Part shown: piece by piece, positions 25,708-34,523 of the stretch | Numbering within the stretch: the first letter of the stretch is position 1 | Layout of the letters: each line of letters opens with the position of its first letter | Assembly: GCF_005503145.1 (NCBI RefSeq) | Contig: NZ_SCNV01000049.1 | Span: forward strand, 1-63,857 | Source: Burkholderia sp. 4M9327F10 | Lineage (GTDB): Bacteria; Pseudomonadota; Gammaproteobacteria; Burkholderiales; Burkholderiaceae | DNA length: 63,857 nucleotides | Reading direction: 5' to 3' | Notes under the pieces: generated by a model | Told to the model about the DNA's origin: nothing | The model's input: only the letters and a program-made list of their open reading frames with translations | Databases searched by the model: none | Position numbers and translations under genes: made by a program

Positions 25708-26679
25708 TCAGCCCATATGCCGGCGTGCGGCGTTCAGCTTGCGAAAGAAATACACCGTGAAGACTATCGACACGATCACCGAGACATACGCGATCGCGTT
25801 CGCATAGCCCATGCGCGAATCGTCGTAGGCAATGCGGCCGACCATCGTCCACAACAGTTCTGTGCGTCCACCGGGGCCGCCGTTGGTCATGATCCGCACA
25901 ATGTCGTAGGCGCGGCCTACGTCGAGCGAACGGATGGTCATCGCGATGTAGATGAACGGCATCAGATACGGCAGTGTCACGTAGCGGAACGTCTGCCAGG
26001 GCGTGCAACCATCCACCTTCGATGCTTCAATCGGATCCTTCGGCAACGCCATGAGCCCGGCGAGCAGGATGACCGTGAACACCGGCGTCGAATTCCATAC
26101 TTCAGCCACGATCAGCGACGCTAACGCCGAATGAGCGTCGACGAGAAAGGGAATGCTGCCCTTCACACCGAACAGCGAATGCAGCAAACTGTTGACCACA
26201 CCTGTACTGTCGTTCAGCATGAACTTGAACTGAAAGCCCACGAGCACCGGCGAGAACATCATCGGAAACATCATGATGGTGCGCAGCAGGCGTTGTCCGG
26301 TGGTCACCGCATTGAGCAGCAGCGCGATGCCAAGGCCGAACAGCATTTCGAGATTCAGCGCAATGGTCAGAAACAACACCGTGCGTGCAAACGCGGCCCA
26401 GAAGTCCCCGTTTGCGAACGCGCGCAGATAGTTGCGCCAGCCGATGACGTGCCCGAGCGTATCGGGATCCGTCAGGTTATAGGCCGTGAAGCTCGTGTAT
26501 AGCGAGAAAAGCAGCGGCAACACAACGACAATCGCCACCGAAAGGAACGCCGGCAACAGCATCTTGAACGGCAGCGCAAGACGCGCGCGTGCCACTTCAA
26601 CGATCCCCGCTACCGGGCTGGCGTACTGCGTGCCTGGTCGTATCTTTTCACGACCTCGCTGTTCGGCGTTGTTCATCAT
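25708..26679 (-). CDS. Carbohydrate ABC transporter permease (MalF type)
   Basis: Inner-membrane permease of 323 residues. About six transmembrane segments are seen (first near LPAFLSVAIVVVLPLLFSLY) and the coupling loop is PIEASKVDGCTPWQTFRYVT. The N-terminal ~35 residues are cytoplasmic and hydrophilic. The start overlaps the stop of the binding-protein gene by four bases (ATGA), a sign of translational coupling. It forms the channel with the MalG-type partner. Confidence 0.92.
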   Translation of the reverse strand: MMNNAEQRGREKIRPGTQYASPVAGIVEVARARLALPFKMLLPAFLSVAIVVVLPLLFSLYTSFTAYNLTDPDTLGHVIGWRNYLRAFANGDFWAAFARTVLFLTIALNLEMLFGLGIALLLNAVTTGQRLLRTIMMFPMMFSPVLVGFQFKFMLNDSTGVVNSLLHSLFGVKGSIPFLVDAHSALASLIVAEVWNSTPVFTVILLAGLMALPKDPIEASKVDGCTPWQTFRYVTLPYLMPFIYIAMTIRSLDVGRAYDIVRIMTNGGPGGRTELLWTMVGRIAYDDSRMGYANAIAYVSVIVSIVFTVYFFRKLNAARRHMG

Positions 26680-28034
26680 TCGCTATCGGCCGTATCCTGC
26701 ATGATGTCCGACACTCGCTTCGCCGCATCGTCGAGCGCCTGCCTGGAGGTCTTGTCGCCGATGATCGCCTTTTGAAGTTCCGGCCAAAGCGCATTCGAGA
26801 TCTCGTTCCACTGCGCGATACGCGGCGGCGTAAATGCATCGTTTTTCGCCGCCGCACTAAACACATCAATCGCGCTTGCCATGAAAACGTCGTGCTTTGC
26901 TTCGAACTCCTTCTGTACGTCGCGCTGTGCGTCGATGCGCGAAGGAATCGATCCAAGGCGTGCTTCAACCATCTGCGAATCGTGGCTCGTCAGGAACTCA
27001 ATGAAACTCGCCGCCACCTCCGGACGGTCGCACGTCCTGGTAATCGAGAAGCTATGCGAGCCGGACCATCCTGGCCTGCGATCGCCTGCGCCCAGCGGTG
27101 CACGCACGACGCCGACCTTGCCCGCGATTTTCGACGTCTTGGGATCGTTGTAGAAGGATGCGAAACCCGGCCAGTCCATGTCGAGCGCAACCTTGCCCGC
27201 GGCAAAGTTGTTGCCGAGGTCATCCCACACGTAGTTCGGTGCACCCTTCGGCACCGCCCCCACCTTGTAGAGATGCACAAACCAGTCGAGTGTCTTTATG
27301 CCTATGGCCGAATTGAACGCAGGCTGCATCTTCGCGTCAAGCAACTGCCCCCCATTGGCGACCAGCAGGGAATAGAAAGTGCCGGTCAGCGCCTCGTCCT
27401 TGCCGGGAAACTGCGTGCCGAAGAAATCGGGGGTCCTGGTGAAGAAAACGGCCTGCTGCGTGAATTCCGCGAAGTCCTTCGGCGGCGCGAGCGGCTTGCC
27501 AAACTGTTTCTGATAGGCGGCCTGGTTTGCAGGATCGTCGAATGCTGCCTTGTTGTAGTAAAGCGCCTCGACATCAACCGAGCGGGGAATCTGCACAAGA
27601 TGCCCCTTGATTTCCGACTGCTTCATGAGGTTCGGCGCGAACTTCGCAAGATAGTCGGCGGGAAACAGGCCCTTCAGGTCACGAAAGATCGGATATTGCG
27701 CGGAAAAATTCGTGTGATTCGACGAGACGCAGTAGTCGATATGATTCGCCGCGATGTCCTGCTTCAGCTCACGATCGAGTTCGAAATGACTCTTGCGCGA
27801 GATAATCTCGACCTTCGCGCCAGTCTGCTTTTCCCACAAGGGAATGCGCGTATAGAGAGCCTCGTATTGCACACCGCCGATCAGCTTCACGCGTAACGTG
27901 TAGCCTTGATACTCACCGTCCGCGTGTGCGATGCCTGAAGCAACCACGCCCGCAAACACAAACGCAAACACCGATAGCGCGAGGCGCAATCCCGCCCCAC
28001 GCCCGCCTCTGCTCGCCCTGCTGGAACTATGCAT
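26676..28034 (-). CDS. Periplasmic carbohydrate-binding protein of ABC transporter
   Basis: Solute-binding protein, family 1, 452 residues. The signal peptide (~1-38) is preceded by a basic segment and ends IAHADG; no lipobox, so it is soluble in the periplasm. Mature features are LRVKLIGGVQYEAL, PLWEKQTGAKVEII, IPRSVDVEALYYNKAAFDDP and AGKVALDMDWPGFASFY, typical of sugar-binding family members. It delivers substrate to the two permeases downstream. It lies 70 bp after the ATPase gene, the only sizeable gap in the operon. The substrate cannot be told from the sequence. Confidence 0.9.
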   Translation of the reverse strand: MHSSSRASRGGRGAGLRLALSVFAFVFAGVVASGIAHADGEYQGYTLRVKLIGGVQYEALYTRIPLWEKQTGAKVEIISRKSHFELDRELKQDIAANHIDYCVSSNHTNFSAQYPIFRDLKGLFPADYLAKFAPNLMKQSEIKGHLVQIPRSVDVEALYYNKAAFDDPANQAAYQKQFGKPLAPPKDFAEFTQQAVFFTRTPDFFGTQFPGKDEALTGTFYSLLVANGGQLLDAKMQPAFNSAIGIKTLDWFVHLYKVGAVPKGAPNYVWDDLGNNFAAGKVALDMDWPGFASFYNDPKTSKIAGKVGVVRAPLGAGDRRPGWSGSHSFSITRTCDRPEVAASFIEFLTSHDSQMVEARLGSIPSRIDAQRDVQKEFEAKHDVFMASAIDVFSAAAKNDAFTPPRIAQWNEISNALWPELQKAIIGDKTSRQALDDAAKRVSDIMQDTADSE

Positions 28035-28104
28035 GCCTGTCTCCTAGGTTTGGACGCCGGGTTGCATGGAAGGCGCCGCTAGTTTTCGTACGGGCAGGCA
28101 GCCC

Positions 28105-29169
28105 CTACCGAAGCCGACGCCCGCTATCTGGATCGAACAGAAAAATCTTCTCGGGTGCGACGCGCAGCGACGTCACCGCACCCGCTTGCAGCGTGGTCCG
28201 GCCATTGCAGATCACACAGCACCGTTCGCCGGCAACGGTGCCAAACAGTTCGGTCGACGCGCCCGTAGGCTCGACGACGTTGACCGTGAATGGAATGCCA
28301 CCCTCCCCCTCTGGTTCGAGATGCTCGGGACGCAACCCGACCGTCACGCGGGAGCTTTGCGGCGCGTGGACAATCGGGGCGGCTATCGTCACATCGCCAA
28401 TGCGCACCCGCGCACCATTCGATGTTCGTTCGTAGTAGCCGCCAAAAAAATTCATTGCTGGTGACCCGATAAAACCGGCTACGAACAGATTGTCGGGATC
28501 GTCGTAGAGATCAAGCGGTGCGCCAATCTGCTCAATGACACCGCCATTGAGCACGACAATGCGGTCAGCCATCGTCATCGCCTCGATCTGGTCGTGCGTG
28601 ACATAGACAGTGGTCGCCTTCAGACGCTGGTGTAGCCCGCGAATTTCCGCGCGCATTTGCACACGCAGCTTTGCGTCGAGATTGGATAGCGGCTCGTCGA
28701 ACAGAAACACCTTGGGGTGGCGCACAATTGCGCGCCCCATCGCGACGCGCTGGCGCTGGCCGCCGGACAGATGCCGTGGATAGCGATCAAGCAGATCATC
28801 CAGGCCGAGAATCGCCGCCGCCTCACGGGCACGCCTGTCGATCTCGGCTGGTTTGAGTTCGCGCAACTTCAGCGCAAAGGTGAGGTTCTCCAGCACGCTC
28901 ATATGCGGATAAAGCGCGTAGTTCTGGAAAACCATCGCAATGTCGCGATCTTTCGGCGGCAGGCTGTTGACCGCACGCCCGCCGATCAGGATACGTCCGT
29001 GCGTCACCGCTTCCAGCCCGGCGAGAGCCCGCAGCAGCGTGGACTTGCCGCAGCCACTCGGGCCAACCAGCACGAGAAACTCGCCATCGCGAACAGTCAG
29101 ATCGACGTGCTTGAGTACCTGCACCGCCCCAAACGATTTCTGCACCTGCTCGAACGCCACTTCGGCCAT
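28105..29169 (-). CDS. Sugar ABC transporter ATPase (UgpC/MalK type)
   Basis: ATP-hydrolysing subunit of 354 residues. It has Walker A GPSGCGKST, Q-loop FQNYALYPH, signature LSGGQRQRVAMGRAIV, Walker B VFLFDEPLSNLDA and switch His in VTHDQIEAM. The C-terminal ~110 residues form the regulatory TOBE/OB-fold region found in MalK and UgpC, able to energise sugar importers. It is the first gene of the minus-strand operon; its promoter is in the gap shared with the IclR gene, where an inverted repeat sits 40-72 bp upstream of the start. Confidence 0.94.
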   Translation of the reverse strand: MAEVAFEQVQKSFGAVQVLKHVDLTVRDGEFLVLVGPSGCGKSTLLRALAGLEAVTHGRILIGGRAVNSLPPKDRDIAMVFQNYALYPHMSVLENLTFALKLRELKPAEIDRRAREAAAILGLDDLLDRYPRHLSGGQRQRVAMGRAIVRHPKVFLFDEPLSNLDAKLRVQMRAEIRGLHQRLKATTVYVTHDQIEAMTMADRIVVLNGGVIEQIGAPLDLYDDPDNLFVAGFIGSPAMNFFGGYYERTSNGARVRIGDVTIAAPIVHAPQSSRVTVGLRPEHLEPEGEGGIPFTVNVVEPTGASTELFGTVAGERCCVICNGRTTLQAGAVTSLRVAPEKIFLFDPDSGRRLR

Positions 29170-29208
29170 TGCCAGTCTCCGGATTGACTGTATGATTGCT
29201 GGACTTAA

Positions 29209-29241
29209 TTTTATTCATGAAATTAGATTTTACGAATAAAA
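29209..29241. promoter_or_regulatory. Probable IclR-regulator operator
   Basis: Perfect inverted repeat TTTTATTC (29209-29216) and GAATAAAA (29234-29241), 17 bases between arms, in the 190-bp gap between the divergent ABC operon and IclR gene. A smaller palindrome TTCATGAA overlaps the left arm. The AT-rich sequence stands out in GC-rich DNA. Position and symmetry suit autoregulation and control of the transport operon. Confidence 0.6.
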
Positions 29242-29359
29242 GTTGCTAGGTACTTTCCCGAGCGTGGCAAGCACACGGGATCGGCATGCCCAAACCGCAC
29301 TAAAATCGGTGGGCCGGATAACGCCCGTTGGCGCATCCTGTGCATACCATTGAGGAGAG

Positions 29360-30169
29360 ATGTTGGACACCGCACGCTATTCAGCGCCCGCGCTCGAGAA
29401 GGGCCTCGACATCATCGAACTGCTGGCCAATCACCCGGAAGGGCTTTCGCTGATCGAGCTCTCACGTGCGCTCGGGCGCACGACGGCAGAGATTTTCCGG
29501 ATGGTCGTTACGCTGCAGAACCGCGGCTATCTGATCGCCACCGACGAGCGCTATGCACTCTCGCTGCTGCTGTTCCAGCTTGCGCACCGGCATCAGCCCG
29601 TGCGCTCGCTCGTTTCAACCGCGCTACCGCTGATGACGCAACTCGCCAATGACGTGCGCCAGTCCTTCCACCTCAGCGTGTATCAGGCTGGGCGTGTGCT
29701 GATCGTCGCAGGCGTCGAGAGCCCCGAGCGCTGGGGGTTTTCACTGAAGGTCGGGACGTTGATCGGTATGACCGATACCGCTTCCGGCCAGGTATTGATG
29801 GCATTTCAACAGGCTCCGGAACGCGAGCGCATGCTTGCACTGCACGAGCCGGTGGAGGGCGAGCTGGAGGTTGATCGCGAAGTACTGGCAAACGACCTTG
29901 GATTGATCCAGCAGCGCGGCTTCGCGCGCATGCCGAGCCGGCAGGTGAAAGGTGTGCGCAATCTGGCCTACCCGGTGTTTGGCCGCTACGGCCACGCAAT
30001 CGCCGCGCTGACGACCCCCTATATCGACCGGATCGACAACACCAAGGTGCCGTCGATCGCGGAAGTCGGCGTTCGCATGAAGGAAGCCGCGGGAACCCTG
30101 ACTACCTTGATGGGGTTAGACGTTTATTGGGAAGCCGCCGTGGAGAACAAGGACACGGGCGCGCAGTAG
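29360..30169 (+). CDS. IclR-family transcriptional regulator
   Basis: DNA-binding regulator of 269 residues. The N-terminal winged helix-turn-helix (~8-65) reads SAPALEKGLDIIELLANHPE, SLIELSRALGRTTAEIFRMV; the C-terminal effector-binding domain (~80-250) includes GTLIGMTDTASGQVLMAF and VKGVRNLAYPVFGRYGHAIA. It is divergent from the ABC operon, with the palindrome at 29209-29241 between them, so the sugar or its catabolite is the probable effector. GAGGAGAG lies right before the ATG at 29360. Confidence 0.92.
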   Translation: MLDTARYSAPALEKGLDIIELLANHPEGLSLIELSRALGRTTAEIFRMVVTLQNRGYLIATDERYALSLLLFQLAHRHQPVRSLVSTALPLMTQLANDVRQSFHLSVYQAGRVLIVAGVESPERWGFSLKVGTLIGMTDTASGQVLMAFQQAPERERMLALHEPVEGELEVDREVLANDLGLIQQRGFARMPSRQVKGVRNLAYPVFGRYGHAIAALTTPYIDRIDNTKVPSIAEVGVRMKEAAGTLTTLMGLDVYWEAAVENKDTGAQ

Positions 30170-30174
30170 CGCCA

Positions 30175-30222
30175 GCATCAGGTAACCCATCAGGCAACGC
30201 ATCAGGCAACCCGTCAGGCAAC
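30175..30222. repeat. Four 12-bp tandem repeats between convergent genes
   Basis: Four units of 12 bp (GCATCAGGTAAC, CCATCAGGCAAC, GCATCAGGCAAC, CCGTCAGGCAAC) fill the gap after the IclR stop. The last unit covers the stop codon of the convergent MFS gene: on the minus strand every unit contains TGCCTGA or TACCTGA, so the stop codon has been copied along with the unit. Likely slippage product. Confidence 0.85.
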
Positions 30223-31491
30223 CGCAAGCCGGCGCCGCTCCACCAGCGCCGGCCGCACCAGACTCCAGATCAGCGCGGCGCCAATCAGGTCGCCAAAGCC
30301 CAGCGCCACGAAGAACGGCGTGTAGCCGATGGTCATCACCAGCGCGCCCATGACCAGCGTAAAGCCGAGGTTGCCGATCCCTGCGGTAAGTGCCGCGAAG
30401 CCTGTCACAGTCGCGACCTCATGGCGCGGGAACAGGTCGGCTGACATCGAGATCACCGTCACCGAAAGCGTCTGGTGCGCAAAGCCACCGAGGCACAGCA
30501 GGAAGATCGCCATGGCCGGATCCTTCACATAGCCGACCCCGGCCATCGCCGTCATCAGCAGCGCGCCCAAAGTGAAAACCACCCGCTTTCCATTCACCAG
30601 CGGCAGGTTGAAGTGCCTGTTCAGGAAGTACGAGATCGAACCGCCCATCAGACAACCGATATCGGCAGCAACAAACGGCAGCCACGCGGTCATCGCAATC
30701 GCCTTCAGGTCGAAACCGCGCGCCTGATGCAGATAGAGCGGCATCCAGAACACCAGCGTGCCCCACACCGGATCGGCAAAGAAGCGCGGCAGCGCAATGC
30801 CCCAGAAGTTGCGGTTGCCGAAGATCTCGCGCAGATTCGGTTTTGAACCGTCTTCAGCGAGACCCTGCTGCTTGCCGTCGACAATATGAGCGGCCTCCTT
30901 CTCGCTCAACGCAGGATGTGCGCTCGGATGACGATAGAACGCGATCCACAGCACCGCCCAGACAAAACCGATCCCCCCGGCAATCACAAAGGCTGTTTGC
31001 CAGTTGTACTGAAGAATGGCCCATGCGATCAACGGCGGCGCGGCGATGGCGCCAACCGAAGTGCCGATGTTGAAAATGCCCGCGGCAATGCCCCGCTCGC
31101 GCAACGGAAACCAGAATGCGGCGAGCCGCATGCCGGCCGGAATGAACGAGGCCTCGACCAGGCCGAGCATCCCGCGCAATATGAAGAGCCCTACCCAGCC
31201 GCTGGCGAGACCATGCGCCATGCAGATGCACGACCAGGCGAGGCCGCACAGCAGAAAGCCGAAGCGCAGGCCGATCCGGTCCATCAGATAGCCGGTGAGC
31301 GGACCGCCCAACGGATACATGACAAGGAACGCCCCGGTAATCCAGCCGTACTGACTGGTGGAGATGTGCAGACTCTGCATGACCGTCGGCGCGGCGACGC
31401 TCAACGAGCTGCGCGCCAGGTAGTTCATGACCGTGCCCAACGACAGCAACGCGATCATCCACCAGCGCAACCCTCTGACCTTGATTCCCAT
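30214..31491 (-). CDS. MFS transporter of the sugar-acid/anion:cation symporter type
   Basis: Inner-membrane permease of 425 residues with twelve predicted hydrophobic segments. Family features are SLGTVMNYLARSSLSVAAPT near the N-terminus, YPLGGPLTGYLMDRIGLRFG (MFS loop 2-3 motif) and RGMLGLVEASFIPAGMRLAA. The pattern resembles hexuronate, glucarate and galactonate transporters of the ACS family. Adjacent to the sugar operon and IclR gene, it may import a related sugar acid. It has its own upstream region with an inverted repeat (31542-31570). Substrate assignment is inference. Confidence 0.85.
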   Translation of the reverse strand: MGIKVRGLRWWMIALLSLGTVMNYLARSSLSVAAPTVMQSLHISTSQYGWITGAFLVMYPLGGPLTGYLMDRIGLRFGFLLCGLAWSCICMAHGLASGWVGLFILRGMLGLVEASFIPAGMRLAAFWFPLRERGIAAGIFNIGTSVGAIAAPPLIAWAILQYNWQTAFVIAGGIGFVWAVLWIAFYRHPSAHPALSEKEAAHIVDGKQQGLAEDGSKPNLREIFGNRNFWGIALPRFFADPVWGTLVFWMPLYLHQARGFDLKAIAMTAWLPFVAADIGCLMGGSISYFLNRHFNLPLVNGKRVVFTLGALLMTAMAGVGYVKDPAMAIFLLCLGGFAHQTLSVTVISMSADLFPRHEVATVTGFAALTAGIGNLGFTLVMGALVMTIGYTPFFVALGFGDLIGAALIWSLVRPALVERRRLAVA

Positions 31492-31541
31492 GATGGTGTC
31501 TCTCTCCAGTCCGTCTGTTGTTTTATACGTACGGCACGCGC

Positions 31542-31570
31542 CGATGTCTGTCTCAGAAACGAAGACATCG
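31542..31570. promoter_or_regulatory. Inverted repeat upstream of the MFS gene
   Basis: CGATGTCT (31542-31549) and AGACATCG (31563-31570), eight perfect base pairs with a 13-base spacer, 50-80 bp upstream of the MFS start on the minus strand. The position suits an operator. The regulator is unknown and differs in half-site from the IclR-type operator at 29209. Confidence 0.4.
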
Positions 31571-32060
31571 TATGTCCGTCAACCGGTCTGGATCAAGCAA
31601 TAGATTACGGGTGTTTACCCGATGACTTCAGTTAAATAGCCACTCGAAGCCCTACATCACATAGCTTGAAGGGGTGTCTTGTCTTATGTTGTACGACAAC
31701 TCAAGAGACTCTGCCGACAACTTCCACCGGGCCGCCAGTTGCTTTACCTGTCTTGCCGCGACCGGCCAAGCTTCGGCCTATCGTCGCCCGGAATGCCGGC
31801 GCAACTCCCCATTTCGCTGATTGCGCTTAACTGGAACCGTTCACCGTCAGAGAGACCCAGCCAGGCTGGTGTAGCTAACGCAGTCGTTTTGATTGCATGA
31901 GGTCATGTTCACTCGCCGGATCACCCACCGAGCCGGTTTAAAAATCTCTTCATTTTCCTGCTCCGGTTGCGATAGGGCCCGCGCCTTATTCTGCCTCTCA
32001 ACGGACAACCCATTCACTTGACCCGGTTGCCCCAGACCGTCCACGCATGGAGATGAATTG
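31571..32060. other. Intergenic region upstream of the DUF4148 gene
   Basis: About 490 bp with no defensible gene. A small palindrome GTTGTACGACAAC occurs near 31687. It must contain the promoter of the small exported protein at 32061. Confidence 0.4.
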
Positions 32061-32318
32061 ATGAAGCGCATGACACTCGCCGCCCTCGCCGGATTACTGG
32101 TTACCAGCGTGCTCACCAGCGCGGCGTTTGCCCAGTCCAACCCGGCCCCGAGCGATGCCGCAACGACCGCCCAGGCCCCTCAGCAAGGCCAATGGGCGCC
32201 CCCGTATGGCCAGCCGCTCGCCGGCAAGACGCGCGCCCAGGTGTATCAGGAACTGGTGCACGCCGAACAGGACGGCCAGCTCGCGTATCTGAACAGCACC
32301 GTGTACGCGCACCACTGA
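32061..32318 (+). CDS. DUF4148 small exported protein
   Basis: Periplasmic protein of 85 residues. Signal peptide ~1-24 (KRMTLAALAGLLVTSVLTSA, then AFAQ), then a Gln/Pro/Ala-rich linker and the family motif GKTRAQVYQELVHAEQDGQL with LNSTVYAHH at the end. DUF4148 proteins are numerous in Burkholderiaceae; the function is unknown. ATG at 32061 preceded by GGAGATG is chosen over the in-frame TTG three bases earlier. Confidence 0.85.
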   Translation: MKRMTLAALAGLLVTSVLTSAAFAQSNPAPSDAATTAQAPQQGQWAPPYGQPLAGKTRAQVYQELVHAEQDGQLAYLNSTVYAHH

Positions 32319-32434
32319 CGCAGTCTGACGCTCAACTTCAGCCGCGGCATCAACCCTTCTTGCGGTCACGCGTGATACCGCTATCAGGGCGCGCGCTGAT
32401 TCGCTTTCACGCCTCTATAGAACTGCCGGGAACC

Positions 32435-32593
32435 ATGAAAATGCGGACATTTATCTTGCGATCAGTGCGGCTCGCCGTGTGCGTCGCCGCGGGTGTAACA
32501 CTGTTTGGATGCGCGTCGCTGCAAGGGACCGCTAACGGCCCGGGCGATTGCGTGGGACCGCCCGATTTCTGCACGCCGTTCTTCGGCTCGTAG
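32435..32593 (+). CDS. Small lipoprotein
   Basis: A 52-residue protein with a lipoprotein signal: MKMRTFILRSVRLAVCVAAG followed by VTLFGC, lipobox LFGC with Cys26. The mature peptide is only ~27 residues (CASLQGTANGPGDCVGPPDF...) with two further Cys, which may pair. The frame is open further upstream but the signal peptide fixes the ATG at 32435. It lies 117 bp after the DUF4148 gene on the same strand. Function unknown. Just after it, at about 32626-32660, the motif CTCAGGTTCAA is repeated at a 12-bp period. Confidence 0.62.
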   Translation: MKMRTFILRSVRLAVCVAAGVTLFGCASLQGTANGPGDCVGPPDFCTPFFGS

Positions 32594-32694
32594 GAGCGCT
32601 TGCGTAGCCGCGCCGCCGCCAATGCCTCAGGTTCAAGCTCAGGTTCAACCTCAGGCGGCCGCGGCGGCCCACTCCACAGACACGGCCGGCGCTA

Positions 32695-33534
32695 TCAATC
32701 GTTCACTGACAGCACCAGCGTCGGCGCCGGAATATCCTTCGCCTCGATCTCGACATTCAGCGGCGCGACCGCCGTGCCGATCGCGAAGAACTCGATCACG
32801 TGGCTTTCCCAACGGTACGATTTTTCATGAATGATCGTGCCGATCACGCCTTCGGCTTTGGCGGTCTGCGCTTCGACCTGCATGCGCTCGATGGCCAGTT
32901 CACGCGCGCTGTAGATCGCCTGGGTGAACTGCTCCAGTTCGACGTTGCGGCCCGCCTGGTTGAAGGCCTTCAACATGCCGCGATGCGCGACGTGGTACAC
33001 GCAACTGCCCATTACGAGTTCGATAGGCCGGTAACCTGAATTCAGCAGCGTGTAGAAATCCTGGCCCGAGAGGTCCGAGGTAAACGGACCGCCGTCATGC
33101 GCCCTGAAACCCTTGGTGTCGTGGTTGTGGACCACGCCCGTGCCAATGGCAACGAACTCGAGTATGTCGGCATCCCACTCGACATGCTTGATCTCGAGGC
33201 GCACGCCCACAATACCGTCCGCGCCCATGCCGCGCGCTTCCTCGCGCATGCGCGACATGGCCAGTTCGCGGGCGTGATACATCGCCTGCGACAGCACCTC
33301 GAGTTCCTGGTTCTTGTTCCAGGAGCCGTACTGGATGCCGACGTGGTAGATGCTGCTGCCCACGCACAGGCCGATCGGTTCGAAACCGGCCTTGCGGACC
33401 AGCAGAAACTCGTTGACGGACAGGTCGGAGGTAAACACCGAGGTCGGGTGAGCCGCGCTGCGCAGCCCCTGAAGACGCGCCTTGGCATTCGCGGGAAGCT
33501 GGGCGGTGACGTCTTGCATCGTGGTTTCAGCCAT
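32695..33534 (-). CDS. Protein with two YbjQ-like (DUF74) domains
   Basis: Predicted cytosolic protein of 279 residues built from two homologous halves (about 30-140 and 150-260). Each has a FTSDLS...F start, a glycine- and Tyr-rich core (GSSIYHVGIQYGSW; GSCVYHVAHRG), a helix of the SQAMYHARELAMSRMREEA type and GADGIVGVRLEIK or EGVIGTIIHEKS. YbjQ domains are called heavy-metal-binding by weak precedent; activity is unproven. The gene follows another YbjQ-like gene by 24 bp and belongs to a four-gene minus-strand set ending the telA cluster. Confidence 0.78.
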   Translation of the reverse strand: MAETTMQDVTAQLPANAKARLQGLRSAAHPTSVFTSDLSVNEFLLVRKAGFEPIGLCVGSSIYHVGIQYGSWNKNQELEVLSQAMYHARELAMSRMREEARGMGADGIVGVRLEIKHVEWDADILEFVAIGTGVVHNHDTKGFRAHDGGPFTSDLSGQDFYTLLNSGYRPIELVMGSCVYHVAHRGMLKAFNQAGRNVELEQFTQAIYSARELAIERMQVEAQTAKAEGVIGTIIHEKSYRWESHVIEFFAIGTAVAPLNVEIEAKDIPAPTLVLSVND

Positions 33535-33558
33535 GTTTGTCTCTGGTTGGAAGAAGGT

Positions 33559-34485
33559 TCAGATACCGTCGCTGTATGCGTTGTGATGTTCGGAGGTGGA
33601 GCGCAGGTTGTCGGGCTTGTCGCTGAGATCCAGCACGAACTCGACGTTGTGAGGCACGGCGACGCCGCGCGGGCAATCGACCACCGTGCCCATCACAATG
33701 TGCCGCCCGAGCAGCGGCGAAGTGTCCTCGTCATCGTCCCTGCGAATCAGCTGGCTAAACTGCAACTGTGCGAGCACGCCCGAACCCTGGCGGGCCGCGT
33801 CCGCACGCAGGTCCGCATGTGCGTTACGGCGGATCCGCTCCCAGAACGCCGTGCTCTGCAGCAAAGGCTGATTGCCGCGCCAACCGACCACGCTGTAATC
33901 GAGTGCGCCATTGCTCCACTCGAAACGCGCGCCAACCGCCAGTCCCACGGGGACGATTCCGGCCTCCAGCAACTGGATGAATTCCAGTGCCGGCACGGTC
34001 GAGATGATCGGCGCCGGACTCGGCGGCAGGCCTTCGATGCGCACTGCCGTGCCGACTAGCGAGTAGTCCATGCTGTTTTCGAGGTACAGGTCCACGGTCA
34101 CCATCCTGACGTCGATCACAGCATTCGCGCCCAGGGCAACCGCTTCCGCTTCGAGCCGCTTCAAGGCCGTGCGCCAACCCTGTGCGTGCCCTTCGGTCCA
34201 CGAAAAACCATAGTGCATCCAGCAGGTGGCCGCGATAGGCGCGATCATCCTCAGCCCGTGGCTGCGCGCCAGAGCCATCTCCGGCGCGGTGAGCGTGGAG
34301 ACCCACGGCAGCGTGCCGCTCTTCGAATCCGCGAGACGCTGATGCACCATATTCGGCACGCCCTGCGCGTCGAAGAAATCCGGCGCCGGGCCGCTTGGCG
34401 CACTCGAACTTGCGCTCTTCGTATTCGTCGCATTCGTCGTATTCGGCCCGTCCTTGCCTTTAAACAGCGAACCCAACCAGCTCAT
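33559..34485 (-). CDS. YbjQ-like domain protein
   Basis: Protein of 308 residues. A Ser/Thr/Asn-rich N-terminal tail (~10-35) precedes one or two YbjQ-like domains (RLEAEAVALGANAVIDVRMV; LLEAGIVPVGLAVGARFEW). The order mirrors the 279-residue neighbour but is more diverged, so the pair arose by duplication. The ATG at 34485 is chosen because GGAG is six bases upstream; the ATG at 34491 overlaps that site. No signal peptide or membrane segment. Function unknown; the link to metal or tellurite stress rests on the telA neighbour. Confidence 0.7.
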   Translation of the reverse strand: MSWLGSLFKGKDGPNTTNATNTKSASSSAPSGPAPDFFDAQGVPNMVHQRLADSKSGTLPWVSTLTAPEMALARSHGLRMIAPIAATCWMHYGFSWTEGHAQGWRTALKRLEAEAVALGANAVIDVRMVTVDLYLENSMDYSLVGTAVRIEGLPPSPAPIISTVPALEFIQLLEAGIVPVGLAVGARFEWSNGALDYSVVGWRGNQPLLQSTAFWERIRRNAHADLRADAARQGSGVLAQLQFSQLIRRDDDEDTSPLLGRHIVMGTVVDCPRGVAVPHNVEFVLDLSDKPDNLRSTSEHHNAYSDGI

Positions 34486-34523
34486 CTGCATCTCCTGCGA
34501 AATTGTTGTGTGGGTTGTGTTGG

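Noticed and set aside
26589..27896. Long plus-strand frame opposite the sugar-binding protein
   Set aside because: Antisense shadow in GC-rich DNA; Arg/His-rich product without any domain, while the minus strand encodes a signal peptide and a binding-protein fold.
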